A stretch of DNA of 64,000 nucleotides, taken from contig NZ_CP043042.1 in assembly GCF_008122265.1 (NCBI RefSeq), positions 4,340,001-4,404,000 of the forward strand, read 5' to 3'. Made by a program: the position numbers and the translations under genes. Under the pieces are notes generated by a model that was given only the letters and a program-made list of their open reading frames with translations, had not been told where the DNA came from and did not search any database. The stretch comes from Marinobacter fonticola. GTDB taxonomy: Bacteria; Pseudomonadota; Gammaproteobacteria; Pseudomonadales; Oleiphilaceae. Within the stretch, counting starts at the first letter, position 1, and every line of letters starts with the position of its first letter. Positions 16,817-27,303 of the stretch are shown here, in pieces.

Positions 16817-19800
16817 GCGTCCTCCGCCTTATAGCTCTGTTCGTCCGCCCAGAACGCCCGGTCCGACTTCTCAAAGTCCGGCTGGCCGTCCGCCGCCGGG
16901 TGGAAAGTGCGGTCGCTCGCCAGTTCAGGCGCCGGGAATACCCAGTGCCGCCCCTGACCCTGGTACTGCCACTGGGCGCGCACGGCCACATCGTAAGAAT
17001 GTACACCCTCAGCGCTTTGTCCATAGATAGCAAAGGTTTCCCTCGGTGGGAGGGCGATATAATAGGCTTGACCGTTGGCCAGTGGCTGTCCCAGCACGAC
17101 GTTGATGTTGTCATCCAGCGACTCGGTCCGGTATCGAATGCCCCTGCGGGTCGGCGACGCGGTCTTGCGGCTGCCACGGAAATAGGTTTCCAATAGGGCG
17201 CCGTTCAATAGCGACGCCAAGGGATTCTCCACCGTCACTCGGGTGTTAACTCGGGCGTAATCGACTTCCCGCTGCCTGGGAACCTCGTAGCCCTCCCGCG
17301 CCAGAGTGGCTGGCAGGTTGGCGACGGGCTCGATGCTGATACGTGGTTTGGTGAACACGTCCAGTCCCCGGTAGTAGGTTTCCGCCGGGTCGTTCCGCAA
17401 GTGGGGGTAGGCGTCATCCTGCTCGATACCGAACGGGCCACGTTTGAGCCATTCCTCCAGAGGGGCGTCGTTCAAGAGTAACGCCGCTATACCGCCGCCG
17501 ATCGCCAGCGTCAGGCCGAGCGCCAGCCAGCCACCCGGTCCCATACCCAACAGCACGACTGCCGCCCCGGACTGAGCCAGGGAGGCGTACATCAGGGTGC
17601 TGACGATCATCAGGCTGCCACCCACCGCCGACGCGCCGAAGGCGAGCGCTGCATCCCCGTCGCCGGTATCCCACTCGTGGGCTATGTCGAGGATCGAGAC
17701 AGTGGTAAAAAACACTCCGGACACGATACCGCCGAGCAGGCGGTAGGTGACGAGTTCCGGGAGGGCCCTCGCCAGGGTAGTTGAAAAACGCGACATTATC
17801 GTATGCGGTATCCTAAACGCTGTATTATCGAGCCCGCTGGCAAGCTTTGTCAGTAGCTTCACAGGCTCTCTCATTGACTGGTGCATGCGCTCTGCGGCAA
17901 TTGCTGAAGCAAACGCTAAATCGTAGATGGCACTTATTGCACCTGCAAAGGTTCTAAAACGCCCCTTCTCCCGCAAAGCTTCCTCGAACATTGAACGCTC
18001 CTGCAGAAGATTAAAAGCCTCAACCATCAACACAAAATAAGGCACCCGGAAACGGTCCGCGATGTCCTGCCAACGCTTAAGGCTTCGGTACTGCCGGTAG
18101 CTCTGGACCACGTCGTTGGTTGCTGGCGCAGCGTACACGTGTAGCTCTCGGGCGGCCGCCGTGTCGGCGACATTCGGTAGCCGGCTACGGGCGGTACTGG
18201 CCAAGGGCTCGCCAGTCTCCGAGTCAAGGAATTCGCCGTAGAACTTGCGATGCTGGTTCCCCGGGTGGACGTATTGTTTATCGGCTTCGGTGAGGCCGTG
18301 CTCCAGTCCGATTTCCGGATCGTGGACGCCGAAGACAATCCAGTCCGAAGGCACCTGGGAGCGAGGCATAAACCGCATCCGCCCCATAAAGCTGGGATCC
18401 CGGGCCTGGGCAAGGCGTAGTAGCGGGCCATAGACGTTGGCGTTGATTTTATGCGCGGCAGATTTCAGGGTCATCGCCGCCCCCCGGGCGTATGAGTCGA
18501 CGGCGTTGAGCAGCCCGTTGACCAGTGAGGACCATCGCTTCGCCTCGGTGGACAGGTTCATATCGGCCTGGCGCGCCAGGGCCAGCATGGCCGCCGCCGA
18601 CAGAGTCTGGATCCCGCCCGGGTCCAGCTGCAGGTCCGCGAGTGCGTGCAGGTCGTCCGGCCGGCAGCGGCCGTCGCCCTCGGCCACAGGGTCCGCCTCC
18701 GCGGGCGTCTCCGGCGGGAAGAGCATGACGTGCAGGGGCACGTCCCCCTCCCCGGTCACGATCGCTCCCAGCAGTTCGCCGGCATCCCGCACCGGGGCCG
18801 TCTGCACCACAGTCCGCCCTCGGGTCAGGGCGCTATCCGCCTTATTGGGGTCCAGCGCCAGCATCTGGAACAGATCGCGGGTCAGGGCGAAGCCTTCGAC
18901 GTAGTCGGCGCCGCGCAGACTAAAATAGTCCGCCAGGATCGCCTGGGCCTCCGGTTGACGGAAAACCCTGGCGACGGTTCGCTGCGCGGCAGCCAGGGCT
19001 TCCACTGCCAGTTGACGCTGGCCAGTGTGCAGTGCCCGGTGCAAGGATCCGAACAAGCCGCTGTCGATGTGCTTAAGGTAGGCGTGGTACGCATTCTCTT
19101 CGCCATTAATGCGGTCGGGTACCAGGGTTTGCTGGATCAGTTGGGCCGTATCGGCATGCGGGTGCGATACCGCCGCCTGCTGTAGCGCCTCCAGGTAGTG
19201 CTGGGCGTCGAGACCGCGGTTCAGGGAGTGGCGGAGGTCGAACTGGGGGTCGTCCAACAGCAACGCGCAATAGCCTGATGCCCGCGCCGAGGCGTTGGCG
19301 TCGGCGGCGCTTCCCAAGGGCTGCCAGAGGGCCGATGTTTCACCATTTCCGGCTTGCGCCGCGCCGAAGGCCGCAAAACGGGCACCCGGTTCATCCCACA
19401 GCGGCGCACCCGGCTGATTTGCCTCTCGCCAAGCGTCGTCCGCCGAGTCACCACCTGCGTTGAATGCCTCCTGTTCCTCACGCGCCTGGCCGAACAGGTT
19501 GTTGGCAAAGGTGCCAGTAAGGTCGTGCACGCTTTTCCAGGGCTTCGCCAGTGTCATTTCCAGTAGAGGCTCACGGGGCCGCATAGGGGGCAGGCTATCG
19601 AACGTCGCGAGCTGGCCGGCGGTGAGGGTACGCGAGTCCAAGGCCATGCCTCGCAGGCGGACGCAGCGGCCCGCGCGGGCATTCGCTTCCCGTTCGAGAT
19701 AGGCCACCCGGGACGCAGACCACTGGGCATCGGAAAACGCAAACTCGAACGCGTCGTTCAGGGTGCGATTCATGCCTCGCACCGGTAGCCAGATCGCGTC

Positions 19801-20388
19801 CAGGGGCACGCCCACCGCCGGTCGGCGGTCATCGGTAACCCCGGCTTGGCCACGCCGACGGTAATCCAGGAGGCGGACGTCCTGAAATTGAGGTGCACCA
19901 TCGTCCCCGGCGCTCACCTGCAACTCACGCCAGAGCCGCCCATCGCGGAAAATATAGAGAAAACCGGGTCGTAGCGGCATCGCCTGCCAGTCTGGATGGC
20001 CGGGCAGCGGGGCATCGTCACGGATCAACGCCTGGGGCACCACTGGCCATACGCGGTTCCATTGGACCACCTCCTGGCGAGGGGTCTCGGCGACATTGCG
20101 AAACAACGGCACCCGGACCGGCGCACCGGCCTCGGCCTCGATCTCCAGCCAGACATTGCGGGCAGGCTGGCGCTCCCAGGGCCAAACGTGCAGGAGCTGG
20201 TCATCCAGGGCTTCGGCTTTCCGCTGGTTTTCCAACCCTTCTTGCTGGACCTGATCGGTTTCATCGTAAAGGCGAAATTCGTGGTGAGGGGCCGGCGTAC
20301 CGTCCCCCATCACCTCAATAATGAGGGTCTTGCCCTCGCAGGCCGGACCGGTACTCACGGACGCTTGGCTGGTGTTTCTTTTGGACAT
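16813..20388 (-). CDS. VasX-like T6SS membrane effector with MIX motif
   Basis: A 1191-aa candidate toxin. The N-terminal part (residues 20-260) matches the VasX N-terminal region and contains LRPGFLYIFRDGRLW (about 139-153), fitting the MIX consensus hRxGhhYhh that marks T6SS effectors. The middle is helical. Near the C terminus (about 885-970) there are several hydrophobic helices, e.g. GGIVSGVFFTTVSIL and LALGLTLAIGGGIAALLL, suited to pore formation, and a soluble tail follows. The gene sits after vgrG and a DUF4123 adaptor and before a putative immunity gene. GGGAAG six bases before the ATG supports the start. VasX itself permeabilises target membranes; the same is inferred here. Confidence 0.85.
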   Translation of the reverse strand: MSKRNTSQASVSTGPACEGKTLIIEVMGDGTPAPHHEFRLYDETDQVQQEGLENQRKAEALDDQLLHVWPWERQPARNVWLEIEAEAGAPVRVPLFRNVAETPRQEVVQWNRVWPVVPQALIRDDAPLPGHPDWQAMPLRPGFLYIFRDGRLWRELQVSAGDDGAPQFQDVRLLDYRRRGQAGVTDDRRPAVGVPLDAIWLPVRGMNRTLNDAFEFAFSDAQWSASRVAYLEREANARAGRCVRLRGMALDSRTLTAGQLATFDSLPPMRPREPLLEMTLAKPWKSVHDLTGTFANNLFGQAREEQEAFNAGGDSADDAWREANQPGAPLWDEPGARFAAFGAAQAGNGETSALWQPLGSAADANASARASGYCALLLDDPQFDLRHSLNRGLDAQHYLEALQQAAVSHPHADTAQLIQQTLVPDRINGEENAYHAYLKHIDSGLFGSLHRALHTGQRQLAVEALAAAQRTVARVFRQPEAQAILADYFSLRGADYVEGFALTRDLFQMLALDPNKADSALTRGRTVVQTAPVRDAGELLGAIVTGEGDVPLHVMLFPPETPAEADPVAEGDGRCRPDDLHALADLQLDPGGIQTLSAAAMLALARQADMNLSTEAKRWSSLVNGLLNAVDSYARGAAMTLKSAAHKINANVYGPLLRLAQARDPSFMGRMRFMPRSQVPSDWIVFGVHDPEIGLEHGLTEADKQYVHPGNQHRKFYGEFLDSETGEPLASTARSRLPNVADTAAARELHVYAAPATNDVVQSYRQYRSLKRWQDIADRFRVPYFVLMVEAFNLLQERSMFEEALREKGRFRTFAGAISAIYDLAFASAIAAERMHQSMREPVKLLTKLASGLDNTAFRIPHTIMSRFSTTLARALPELVTYRLLGGIVSGVFFTTVSILDIAHEWDTGDGDAALAFGASAVGGSLMIVSTLMYASLAQSGAAVVLLGMGPGGWLALGLTLAIGGGIAALLLNDAPLEEWLKRGPFGIEQDDAYPHLRNDPAETYYRGLDVFTKPRISIEPVANLPATLAREGYEVPRQREVDYARVNTRVTVENPLASLLNGALLETYFRGSRKTASPTRRGIRYRTESLDDNINVVLGQPLANGQAYYIALPPRETFAIYGQSAEGVHSYDVAVRAQWQYQGQGRHWVFPAPELASDRTFHPAADGQPDFEKSDRAFWADEQSYKAEDA

Positions 20389-20399
20389 CCTTGTCTTCC

Positions 20400-20963
20400 C
20401 TAACTCGTTACCTGGCCGCTGTTCGTTCGGCTCGCGAGAGATGCGAGGGCTTGATACTGCTCAGGACTCAAACCCGATGTTGCGGGCTCCGCGACAGGCT
20501 CGGGCTTCGCACTGGTGTGCCAGCAGCCCGCATCCCCGTCGTCCAGCCAGTAATGCCCGTGCTGGATGGTCTCCCCAATTCTTCCTCCGGCCGTACAGAG
20601 TGCGTGCCAGATCAGCGGATCGTAGTAGCGCAGCAGTCCGGTTCGAGGTGGGGCTAAGGCGACCGTCAGTCGTTGTTGGGCCCAAGACAGTACGGTATCG
20701 AAATCTTCAGTCGACTCGAGAATCAGACCAAGCCAGCCATTCGGGCTTTGCATGTCATCCATCACGCGCTGCAAAAAAGGGGAGCCGGCGTCAGTCTGTA
20801 TCAATAAAGGGCTTTCCGATTGGTAGGGGCCCCACTCCGTATCAGCAAACAGGTACCGCCAATGGGGCTGCGACTCAAGGTCATACAGGACCGGCAGAAT
20901 GGGCCGCTTCGGATGGCCCTCGATAATGACGAATACAGTCTTGCTGTTCAGCTTGGGCATCAT
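20400..20963 (-). CDS. DUF4123 effector adaptor (Tap/TEC family)
   Basis: A 187-aa DUF4123 protein. Such adaptors bind a specific effector and load it on the VgrG spike. Family features: an early aspartate-type strand FVIIEGHPKRPILPVLYDLE, SPLLIQTDAG, and the core LALAPPRTGLLRYYDPLIWHAL-like stretch (about residues 115-130; quoted here in part). ATG codons at 20963 and 20960 lie nine bases after AAGGGG and 14 bases after the vgrG stop; the longer frame overlapping vgrG is less likely. It ends 11 bases before the toxin gene, so vgrG, adaptor, toxin and immunity form one transcription unit. Confidence 0.88.
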   Translation of the reverse strand: MMPKLNSKTVFVIIEGHPKRPILPVLYDLESQPHWRYLFADTEWGPYQSESPLLIQTDAGSPFLQRVMDDMQSPNGWLGLILESTEDFDTVLSWAQQRLTVALAPPRTGLLRYYDPLIWHALCTAGGRIGETIQHGHYWLDDGDAGCWHTSAKPEPVAEPATSGLSPEQYQALASLASRTNSGQVTS

Positions 20964-20977
20964 GGTCGGCAGCCCCT

Positions 20978-23104
20978 TTATGCTATTGAAGACTTGCCAC
21001 AAGGGCAGTCACTCAACGGGCAGGTCCCATCGGGCTGCTCCTGGCACTGTTCAACCAGAACAGAACGCTGAATTCGGCCCTGCTTCAGGCGATGCAAGAC
21101 CACGGGCTTGGCTGCAGCGCGTTGACCGACTTCGGCCAGGACCTCGGGCTCGACCTTCTCGCCCTTATGCGCGGCCAAAGTCTGAGGCACCGCAGGCACC
21201 TTGACCGCCTGCCCTGAACCACTCCCTGCCGAACCACCCGCGTTGAGATTAATCGCCGCGCCACTCAGTGCCACACCACTGGGGTCGATCTTGACGAAGC
21301 TGCCACCTGCTTTAAGCGTAAGTTCCGTACCCGCTTCAATGACGGTTTTCTGACCCGCCTTGATATGCAATTCCTGCCTCGACTCACTCAGCCAAGCAGA
21401 CCCGGCCTTAATGTGGAGGGTGCCGGTGACGTCGAAGCTGTGATCCTTGCCGACCTTCTCCCGCTTTTCCCCATCGACCGTGCTGTGATTATTGGCCTTA
21501 ATGTGACTGTAGCGGTCGTTGTCGACCGTGAGGTGGCTGTTGTGGTGAATGACCTCAGTGCGGTCGTTCTCGGTCAGCAGGTCCAGGTCTTTTTGGGCGT
21601 GAACGTAGATCTGTTCCTGATCGGCTTCGTCCTCGAAGCGCAGTTCGTTACTGCCTTCGCCCTTGTGGGTCTGGGTCTTTATTGTCGTGCGGGTTTTATG
21701 TGCCGGTAGCGCGTAGGGCGGGGTGTTGGTGGCGTGGTAGGTCCGCCCGGTTATGATCGGCTGGTCCGGATCGCCATCGAGGAAGGAGACGATGACTTCG
21801 TGGCCAATTCTGGGGATGGCCATAAACCCGTAACTGCCGCCGGCCCAGCCCTGGGAGACTCTGAGCCAGGCACTGCTGTGTTCGTTGTTTTGTGAGTAGC
21901 GGTCCCAGGGAAATCGGACTTTGACTCTGCCATGTTCGTCGCAGTGGATCTCTTCACCCTCGGGGCCGGTGACGAGGGCCATCTGCGGGCCGTCCATGCG
22001 CGGGCGGGGGTTCTCTTTATCCGTTATCGGGGGCCGCCAGGTTCTATCCCCGGGCACGGTCCAGAAGTCATTGCTGTAAGTGGTGGCCCCGCTACCGCCT
22101 TCCTCTTCCAGCGCCTGGGGTTGTTTGCCTTCGTGCTTGACGGCGGTGATCAGCCAGTCCCGGTTGAGCGTTGGTTGGGTATGGCCGTCCAGCGTGAACT
22201 TCGCCCCAGCGGTAAAGTCCGCCCGGTTGCTTTCCCCTTTTCCGACGCTGGCGTTTCTGCGCAGGCTGTCGAGCCGTGATTCGGTAAACGGCTGCCCCGC
22301 CGCATCGGCCTTGAACCGGCCCGGATAATCGTAGTGTTCGTAGTCGGTCCGCTGGTTCGCTTCGCTATCGGCGGCATGGGCCTGATGCATCAGCGCGTAG
22401 GCGGGGTTCTTGAAGGTGTAGTCCTTCAACGATACACCGGCCACCGAGACGGTCTCGGTATACTGGAACGTGAAGATACAGGGAACCTTGTGGCTGCCCC
22501 CGGCCATGGCGTTGTAACCCACCTCGGGCAGTTCCGGCGCATCCCGGTGATGATCGGCCATCACCAACGGCTGACCCGCCGTGTCATGATCAAAGCGGTA
22601 GTGCCAGCCTTCCTCGGCAGCGAGCCGGTTGAGAAAGTCGAGATCGGTCTCCCGGTGCTGGACGCAGTATTCCCGTTCGGTAGGAGTGCGCTTGAGATTA
22701 AAGCGCTTATCCACCAGCCCCCGCTCGTCCAGCAAGGTGCCCAGAATCGTCTCCGGGGTTTGCTGCTGGAAGATGCGGCTGTTGTGCATTAATCCTAATC
22801 GCCACAGGGCGGGTTGGACGGCCACCCAGTAGCGGGTGCGCCGGTGGCCAGTATCACCCCGGCTGAAGGCACAGACCACCCCCTGCACCGTGCGCACCGC
22901 CTGGCCGTCCTGCCAGATCACCAGCTCCGCGCCCTGATCCAGCACATCGGCCACCGCCAGGTCGGCAAAGCGACTGGCCAGATTCAATTTAAGGACAAAG
23001 GGCTGCGAAAGCTGCTCGGTCAGCTCGAAATCCACCACCGCGAAGGTGTCGTCGGGCAAGCTACCAAGGCGGGCCGTAAACTGCAGGCCGGTAGGCTGGG
23101 GCAT
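20978..23104 (-). CDS. vgrG: VgrG (TssI) spike protein
   Basis: A 708-aa T6SS tip protein. The N-terminal gp27-like part (about residues 1-370) is followed by a gp5 OB-fold ([22 protein letters not shown]), the conserved [17 protein letters not shown] and [20 protein letters not shown], and a DUF2345 needle (about 480-640) of [23 protein letters not shown] repeats. A tail of about 50 residues follows, with the cysteine cluster [16 protein letters not shown]. No enzymatic domain is fused, so cargo must be delivered through the adaptor encoded next. AAGGAAG seven bases upstream supports the ATG at 23104. Confidence 0.95.
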   Translation of the reverse strand: MPQPTGLQFTARLGSLPDDTFAVVDFELTEQLSQPFVLKLNLASRFADLAVADVLDQGAELVIWQDGQAVRTVQGVVCAFSRGDTGHRRTRYWVAVQPALWRLGLMHNSRIFQQQTPETILGTLLDERGLVDKRFNLKRTPTEREYCVQHRETDLDFLNRLAAEEGWHYRFDHDTAGQPLVMADHHRDAPELPEVGYNAMAGGSHKVPCIFTFQYTETVSVAGVSLKDYTFKNPAYALMHQAHAADSEANQRTDYEHYDYPGRFKADAAGQPFTESRLDSLRRNASVGKGESNRADFTAGAKFTLDGHTQPTLNRDWLITAVKHEGKQPQALEEEGGSGATTYSNDFWTVPGDRTWRPPITDKENPRPRMDGPQMALVTGPEGEEIHCDEHGRVKVRFPWDRYSQNNEHSSAWLRVSQGWAGGSYGFMAIPRIGHEVIVSFLDGDPDQPIITGRTYHATNTPPYALPAHKTRTTIKTQTHKGEGSNELRFEDEADQEQIYVHAQKDLDLLTENDRTEVIHHNSHLTVDNDRYSHIKANNHSTVDGEKREKVGKDHSFDVTGTLHIKAGSAWLSESRQELHIKAGQKTVIEAGTELTLKAGGSFVKIDPSGVALSGAAINLNAGGSAGSGSGQAVKVPAVPQTLAAHKGEKVEPEVLAEVGQRAAAKPVVLHRLKQGRIQRSVLVEQCQEQPDGTCPLSDCPCGKSSIA

Positions 23105-23184
23105 GGTTCTCTTCCTTGAAATCCTGTTATACGTTCCCGGCGCTTTCCTGCTCCGGGCAACCTATCGTGCTATTAAGCCTGCGG

Positions 23185-23472
23185 TTATCCGCCGACGCCT
23201 GAACCACTGCCGATCACCACGCCACCGCAGGTCACCGCATCGCCCGTCAGCGCGATGGGTTTGCCTTCAACGAGGATCGTGGGATTGCCGGCTGCGATGG
23301 CGCGGGGATGAGGGCCATGTTTCGGTTTGGAGTGCATCGCCAGCGGGTCGCCTTGGCGGGCAACGGGTTTGCCGTCCATTAGCACGGTGCTGCTGGCAGC
23401 GATAACGAGGGTGGGCGGAAAACCTTCGTGATCGGTTCCGAGATCGCCCAATAAAACGACTTTCTTACCCAT
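23185..23472 (-). CDS. PAAR-domain spike tip protein
   Basis: A 95-aa PAAR protein that sharpens the VgrG spike. It opens MGKKVVLLGDLGTDHEGFPP and shows the repeated PAAR turns VLMDGKPVARQGDP and ILVEGKPIALTGDAVTCGG, with conserved His and Cys residues that would bind the tip zinc. It is a minimal PAAR with no effector extension. GGGAG six bases before the ATG supports the start. It precedes vgrG on the same strand with an 80-base gap. Confidence 0.93.
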   Translation of the reverse strand: MGKKVVLLGDLGTDHEGFPPTLVIAASSTVLMDGKPVARQGDPLAMHSKPKHGPHPRAIAAGNPTILVEGKPIALTGDAVTCGGVVIGSGSGVGG

Positions 23473-23631
23473 AACTTACTCCCTGTCTGGCGTCTCCAAT
23501 AGTTCCGGGCTTCCGCCCTGACGCCGGCGTTCATCCTTGTTGCGGTCAGTGTGGCCCGGGCTGGCCGGGCACACCATACGACCAACCAACGACTGATCGC
23601 TGAGTGATCCTACCACGGTTTAATGAAACGA

Positions 23632-26600
23632 TCAGTATAGGCTCCGCGGAACCTGATAACCGGCCAGCAATTCCTGGGTGAACGGGTTGACGTTGCCCGC
23701 CGCATGCAACCGGTAACGTACGTCGCCGCCGTCGAGACTGAATCGAACATCGATGGCGCTGCCGCTTACCCCGGTGATGTCCGCCTTGTCCAGCAGGCGG
23801 AAGAAGGCCCAGGGACCGCGGGCGATCTCGCTGCGGGGCGAGCGGTTCACTTCGGTCGGCACCAGGGTGACCTGGCTTTCGACACTGTCACGCAAAGTAT
23901 TGGGCCAAATCAGCGGAATACTCTGGCGCGGGCCGTGGCTGAATTCGACCAACTGGCCATCCACATTCACCACACTGCGGCGCTTGTTGGACGACAGGCT
24001 CAGCGGTTCCAGCGCAAACTCCACGTCCAGCGCCCCACTGCGGGTGAAGAACGCCTGGCGAATCTGATCGGCCTTCTCCAGTGCAGCCATCACATCCCGG
24101 CGAACCAGCGTCGCCCGCTTGCTGACCAGCACGTGCTCCGGGTGGTCTTCCAGGAACAGCTTGAGGTTTTCCTGATAGAAACGATCCAGAATGCCCTGGG
24201 GCGCGAAGAAGCGTTCGAAATCCTGCAGGGCCGCATCGCGTCCGGCACCTGAATTGAACGGATAGTTACGCGCCAGGCTCTGCTGGAACGGTTGGTAAAC
24301 CTCGTCGTACCACTTGCGTTCGAGCTGGGCCACGGCTTGGTCGAGCACCACCCGCCAGCTTTCGTTGGCGAGCTTTTCCAGCATGCGGTTTAACGGCGCT
24401 GGCTGGTTGCGAGCCATACGCTGCAGGGTGAAGATCGGGTCCGCGCCTTCCAGGGTCAAACGGGCGCGGGCGGCGGCCAAGGCGGCCTTGCCGGAATCCG
24501 GCGATTCCTGGATGCCGCGCATGTAATCGTGCAGCGAGCGAACCACGTTCTGGACTTCCTCAATTTGCGACTGCGCTTCGCCCTCCTTGCGGAACAGAGC
24601 GTTGAGGCCGGCAAACTGCTGCTCGATATCCTGCGCCATGCGATAGGACGGTGAGCGCTCCAGAACTTCACGTGCGGCGTCATCCTGCTCGGCCTGCGGC
24701 GGATAGAGCTGAGTGTTCTCACGCAGCGTCGTCAGCAGTTGCACAAGCGGTTCATGACCGCTGGTCAGGTTCTCCAGCACGCGCACGCCATGATTGAGGT
24801 CGTGGAAGCGGTGGATGTCCAGGTGCGCCAGCGCCTGACGCCAGGTGTGCGCATAGTCTTCAGCATACTGGTCGCGCAGCTGCGCCTGTAGTTCTTCCTC
24901 GTCGGCGCGGCTGAAATCGACATTGTCCCGGCGCCCAAGCACCCAGGCGTCCACCAACGCCAGCTCCGTGACGGACTCGGATTCGCGCACAAAATAACTC
25001 TTCATGCCGTCGTCGGTCAGCATGCGCGGAATACGCAGCGGATCCTGACTGACGTCCGGCAGATCCTCCAGCGGACGACCGTCGGCATCGATCCGTGTGA
25101 ATACCAGGTCGAACGCCGGTCCGCCGGTACTTTCCAGGCTGAGCGGCGACGTCAGGTCGCGGGTCGAATGGGACTTGAGTTCACGATAGACCCGGTCCGG
25201 CGTGGCGACGCGGCCAAGTTCGCGTTGAGCCCATTGAACGCTGCTCTGGAACGGCGCCAGGGCCATATCGGCGGCGCGGTCGCCATTCGCTTGCCAGTCC
25301 GCGAGGTCGGTATACGCCATGGCGTAGTCGAGGTGTTTGATCAGGCGCTCCTGCACCGTACGCTGGCCGGGGTACTGGTCCTGCCAATAGCGTGTCATAT
25401 AGTCATCGACGATATCGGTACGGCGGCCGCTGGCATCGTATAGCATGCGTAGGACACGCAGGTGCGCCAGGCGCTCGGCGCTTTCCTCCGGCACCTGGTT
25501 CATCTCATCCATCACACCCACCATTAACGCCGGCAGGAACTGGTAGGCCAGCATGTTGAGGTAGGATCTCTCGATTTCCGGGCCAACCTTGTCGCCCTGG
25601 TACAGGCCCATATCCGCGACTAGCGGCAACTTCTCGCGGTAATCGCCGAACGCAAGGGTAGCATCGCGCAGCTGGTCCAGCGGATCCAGCAGGTTACGGC
25701 CGGACGGATCCAGCTCATGACCGATTGGGCGCCAGTTGTCGATAAAGCCCCGGACCCGGTTTTCCACCTGCTGGGCCGCTTGGGCGTTTTCGATAAAGTA
25801 GTGCTGCCAGCCGGCCGTCATACCGAGACCTGCGGCAATCGCCACAACCGCAGCCGTTGCCAGGGTACGACGACGTTGACGGGTGACTCGGACGTTATCG
25901 CCCGCCAAGCCGGCCTCGGGATAGATGATTTGTGGGAACAGTCGCTCGCTGAAGTAGGTCACCGACTGACCGCCCCGCTGGGCAGGCTGGATGGACTCGG
26001 CCAGGCCATACTGGCGTGCAGCAGCGGAAACGAAGGCGTCTTCCGGCACGCCTTCCTGATAGACGGAGGTGAAGTAGACGCCCCGTACAAGGGCTGGCGT
26101 CGAAAAAGCGTCCGCGGCCAGCATTTCGGTGAGGAACTGCTGGGTCACCGGCATCAGGCCCGCCAGCTGACGGCTGAACGAGTAGATCGCGGCCCGCTCT
26201 TCCGGATCGCGGGTGTCGGAGAGAATCTGCGGCAGGCGGCGGCTGATCTGTTCGATCAGGTCGTTGTAGGCACCGTCGAACTGTTCCAGCCACTGATCCG
26301 GATCCTGTAGGGATTCCAGGGCGAAGGTAAAGCCCAGCGGCTGCTCGCGCTCGACCTTATTGAGCTTGCGGAAAAAGGCGGAAAAACCGTGCAGCAGGTC
26401 CAGCTTGGTGAAGCTGACATAGACCGGCAGGCGCGACCCCAGTTGCTCCATCAATTCGCGCAGACGCGTGCGCAGCAGTACCGCCTGGGCGCGGCGTTCG
26501 GCTTCGCCCAGGGCACTCAGGCGCGACAGATCGACGGTCAGGATCACGCCATTCAGCGGACGGCGCGGACGGTTCTTTTCCAGCCACTGAATGAAGTGCT

Positions 26601-27225
26601 TCCACAGACGCTCCTGTAGCGCGGCGCCATTGTTTTCACCGGCTTCCTGGCTTAACAGTTCGCCGTCCGGATCGATCACCACCGCCTCGTCGCCAATCCA
26701 CCATTCGAAGCCCAGCGGGTTGCGCTCGGTCTGACGGTTGCGGGTCACATTGCTCAGGGTAAAGGTCTGGCCGGAACGCTGGATCAGGCTGGATTTGCCA
26801 GCGCCTTCCAGGCCCATGACCAGATACCACGGCAGGCGATAGATGCGATTGCGGCCGGGAATGTTGTCACGCAGGGCGGCCAGACTGCGGTTGAGTAGCC
26901 GAGTCTGACGGCGCTCGTAGACCAGGATAGGGTCCTCTTCCTCACGCTTGGCCGCGGCCTGGGCCTTATCCACTTTCTTGAGGCGACGGGATAGCATCCA
27001 GCCCCAGATCATCGCCACCATCAGCACCAGTCCCAGCGTGACCAAAGTGCGGCTCTGCCAGCTGGCCAGCGGGCGCTCACCGCGCCATTCCCATTGTGGC
27101 CCCAGCCACCAAGTGGCCGCCAGTAGCAGACCGAATCCCAGGGCCAGTACAATCGGCCCTCCGGTACGAATAAACGGCCAGACTTTCCTGCCGATCATGA
27201 GCAGTTTGCGTGCGATGGTTTCCAT
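23632..27225 (-). CDS. tssM: TssM (IcmF/VasK) membrane-complex protein
   Basis: A 1197-aa inner-membrane ATPase-like protein of the T6SS core complex TssJLM. Two helices near the N terminus (about 22-41 and 60-78) bracket a short loop; a cytoplasmic domain follows with Walker A GLEGAGKSS (138-146); a third helix lies at about 453-473 (TLATAAVVAIAAGLGMTAGW); the rest is periplasmic and ends in the TssJ-binding C-terminal domain. Length and layout fit the family, including those members with an intact Walker A. AGGAAG seven bases before the ATG sets the start. It is followed by PAAR and vgrG. Confidence 0.96.
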   Translation of the reverse strand: METIARKLLMIGRKVWPFIRTGGPIVLALGFGLLLAATWWLGPQWEWRGERPLASWQSRTLVTLGLVLMVAMIWGWMLSRRLKKVDKAQAAAKREEEDPILVYERRQTRLLNRSLAALRDNIPGRNRIYRLPWYLVMGLEGAGKSSLIQRSGQTFTLSNVTRNRQTERNPLGFEWWIGDEAVVIDPDGELLSQEAGENNGAALQERLWKHFIQWLEKNRPRRPLNGVILTVDLSRLSALGEAERRAQAVLLRTRLRELMEQLGSRLPVYVSFTKLDLLHGFSAFFRKLNKVEREQPLGFTFALESLQDPDQWLEQFDGAYNDLIEQISRRLPQILSDTRDPEERAAIYSFSRQLAGLMPVTQQFLTEMLAADAFSTPALVRGVYFTSVYQEGVPEDAFVSAAARQYGLAESIQPAQRGGQSVTYFSERLFPQIIYPEAGLAGDNVRVTRQRRRTLATAAVVAIAAGLGMTAGWQHYFIENAQAAQQVENRVRGFIDNWRPIGHELDPSGRNLLDPLDQLRDATLAFGDYREKLPLVADMGLYQGDKVGPEIERSYLNMLAYQFLPALMVGVMDEMNQVPEESAERLAHLRVLRMLYDASGRRTDIVDDYMTRYWQDQYPGQRTVQERLIKHLDYAMAYTDLADWQANGDRAADMALAPFQSSVQWAQRELGRVATPDRVYRELKSHSTRDLTSPLSLESTGGPAFDLVFTRIDADGRPLEDLPDVSQDPLRIPRMLTDDGMKSYFVRESESVTELALVDAWVLGRRDNVDFSRADEEELQAQLRDQYAEDYAHTWRQALAHLDIHRFHDLNHGVRVLENLTSGHEPLVQLLTTLRENTQLYPPQAEQDDAAREVLERSPSYRMAQDIEQQFAGLNALFRKEGEAQSQIEEVQNVVRSLHDYMRGIQESPDSGKAALAAARARLTLEGADPIFTLQRMARNQPAPLNRMLEKLANESWRVVLDQAVAQLERKWYDEVYQPFQQSLARNYPFNSGAGRDAALQDFERFFAPQGILDRFYQENLKLFLEDHPEHVLVSKRATLVRRDVMAALEKADQIRQAFFTRSGALDVEFALEPLSLSSNKRRSVVNVDGQLVEFSHGPRQSIPLIWPNTLRDSVESQVTLVPTEVNRSPRSEIARGPWAFFRLLDKADITGVSGSAIDVRFSLDGGDVRYRLHAAGNVNPFTQELLAGYQVPRSLY

Positions 27226-27303
27226 ACCTGTACTTCCTACTTTCCTTGTGGCGAGGCGTCGCGCCCTGCCCTGTTGATGCGTTTTTTTTCGGCGCCGGAT
27301 GAA

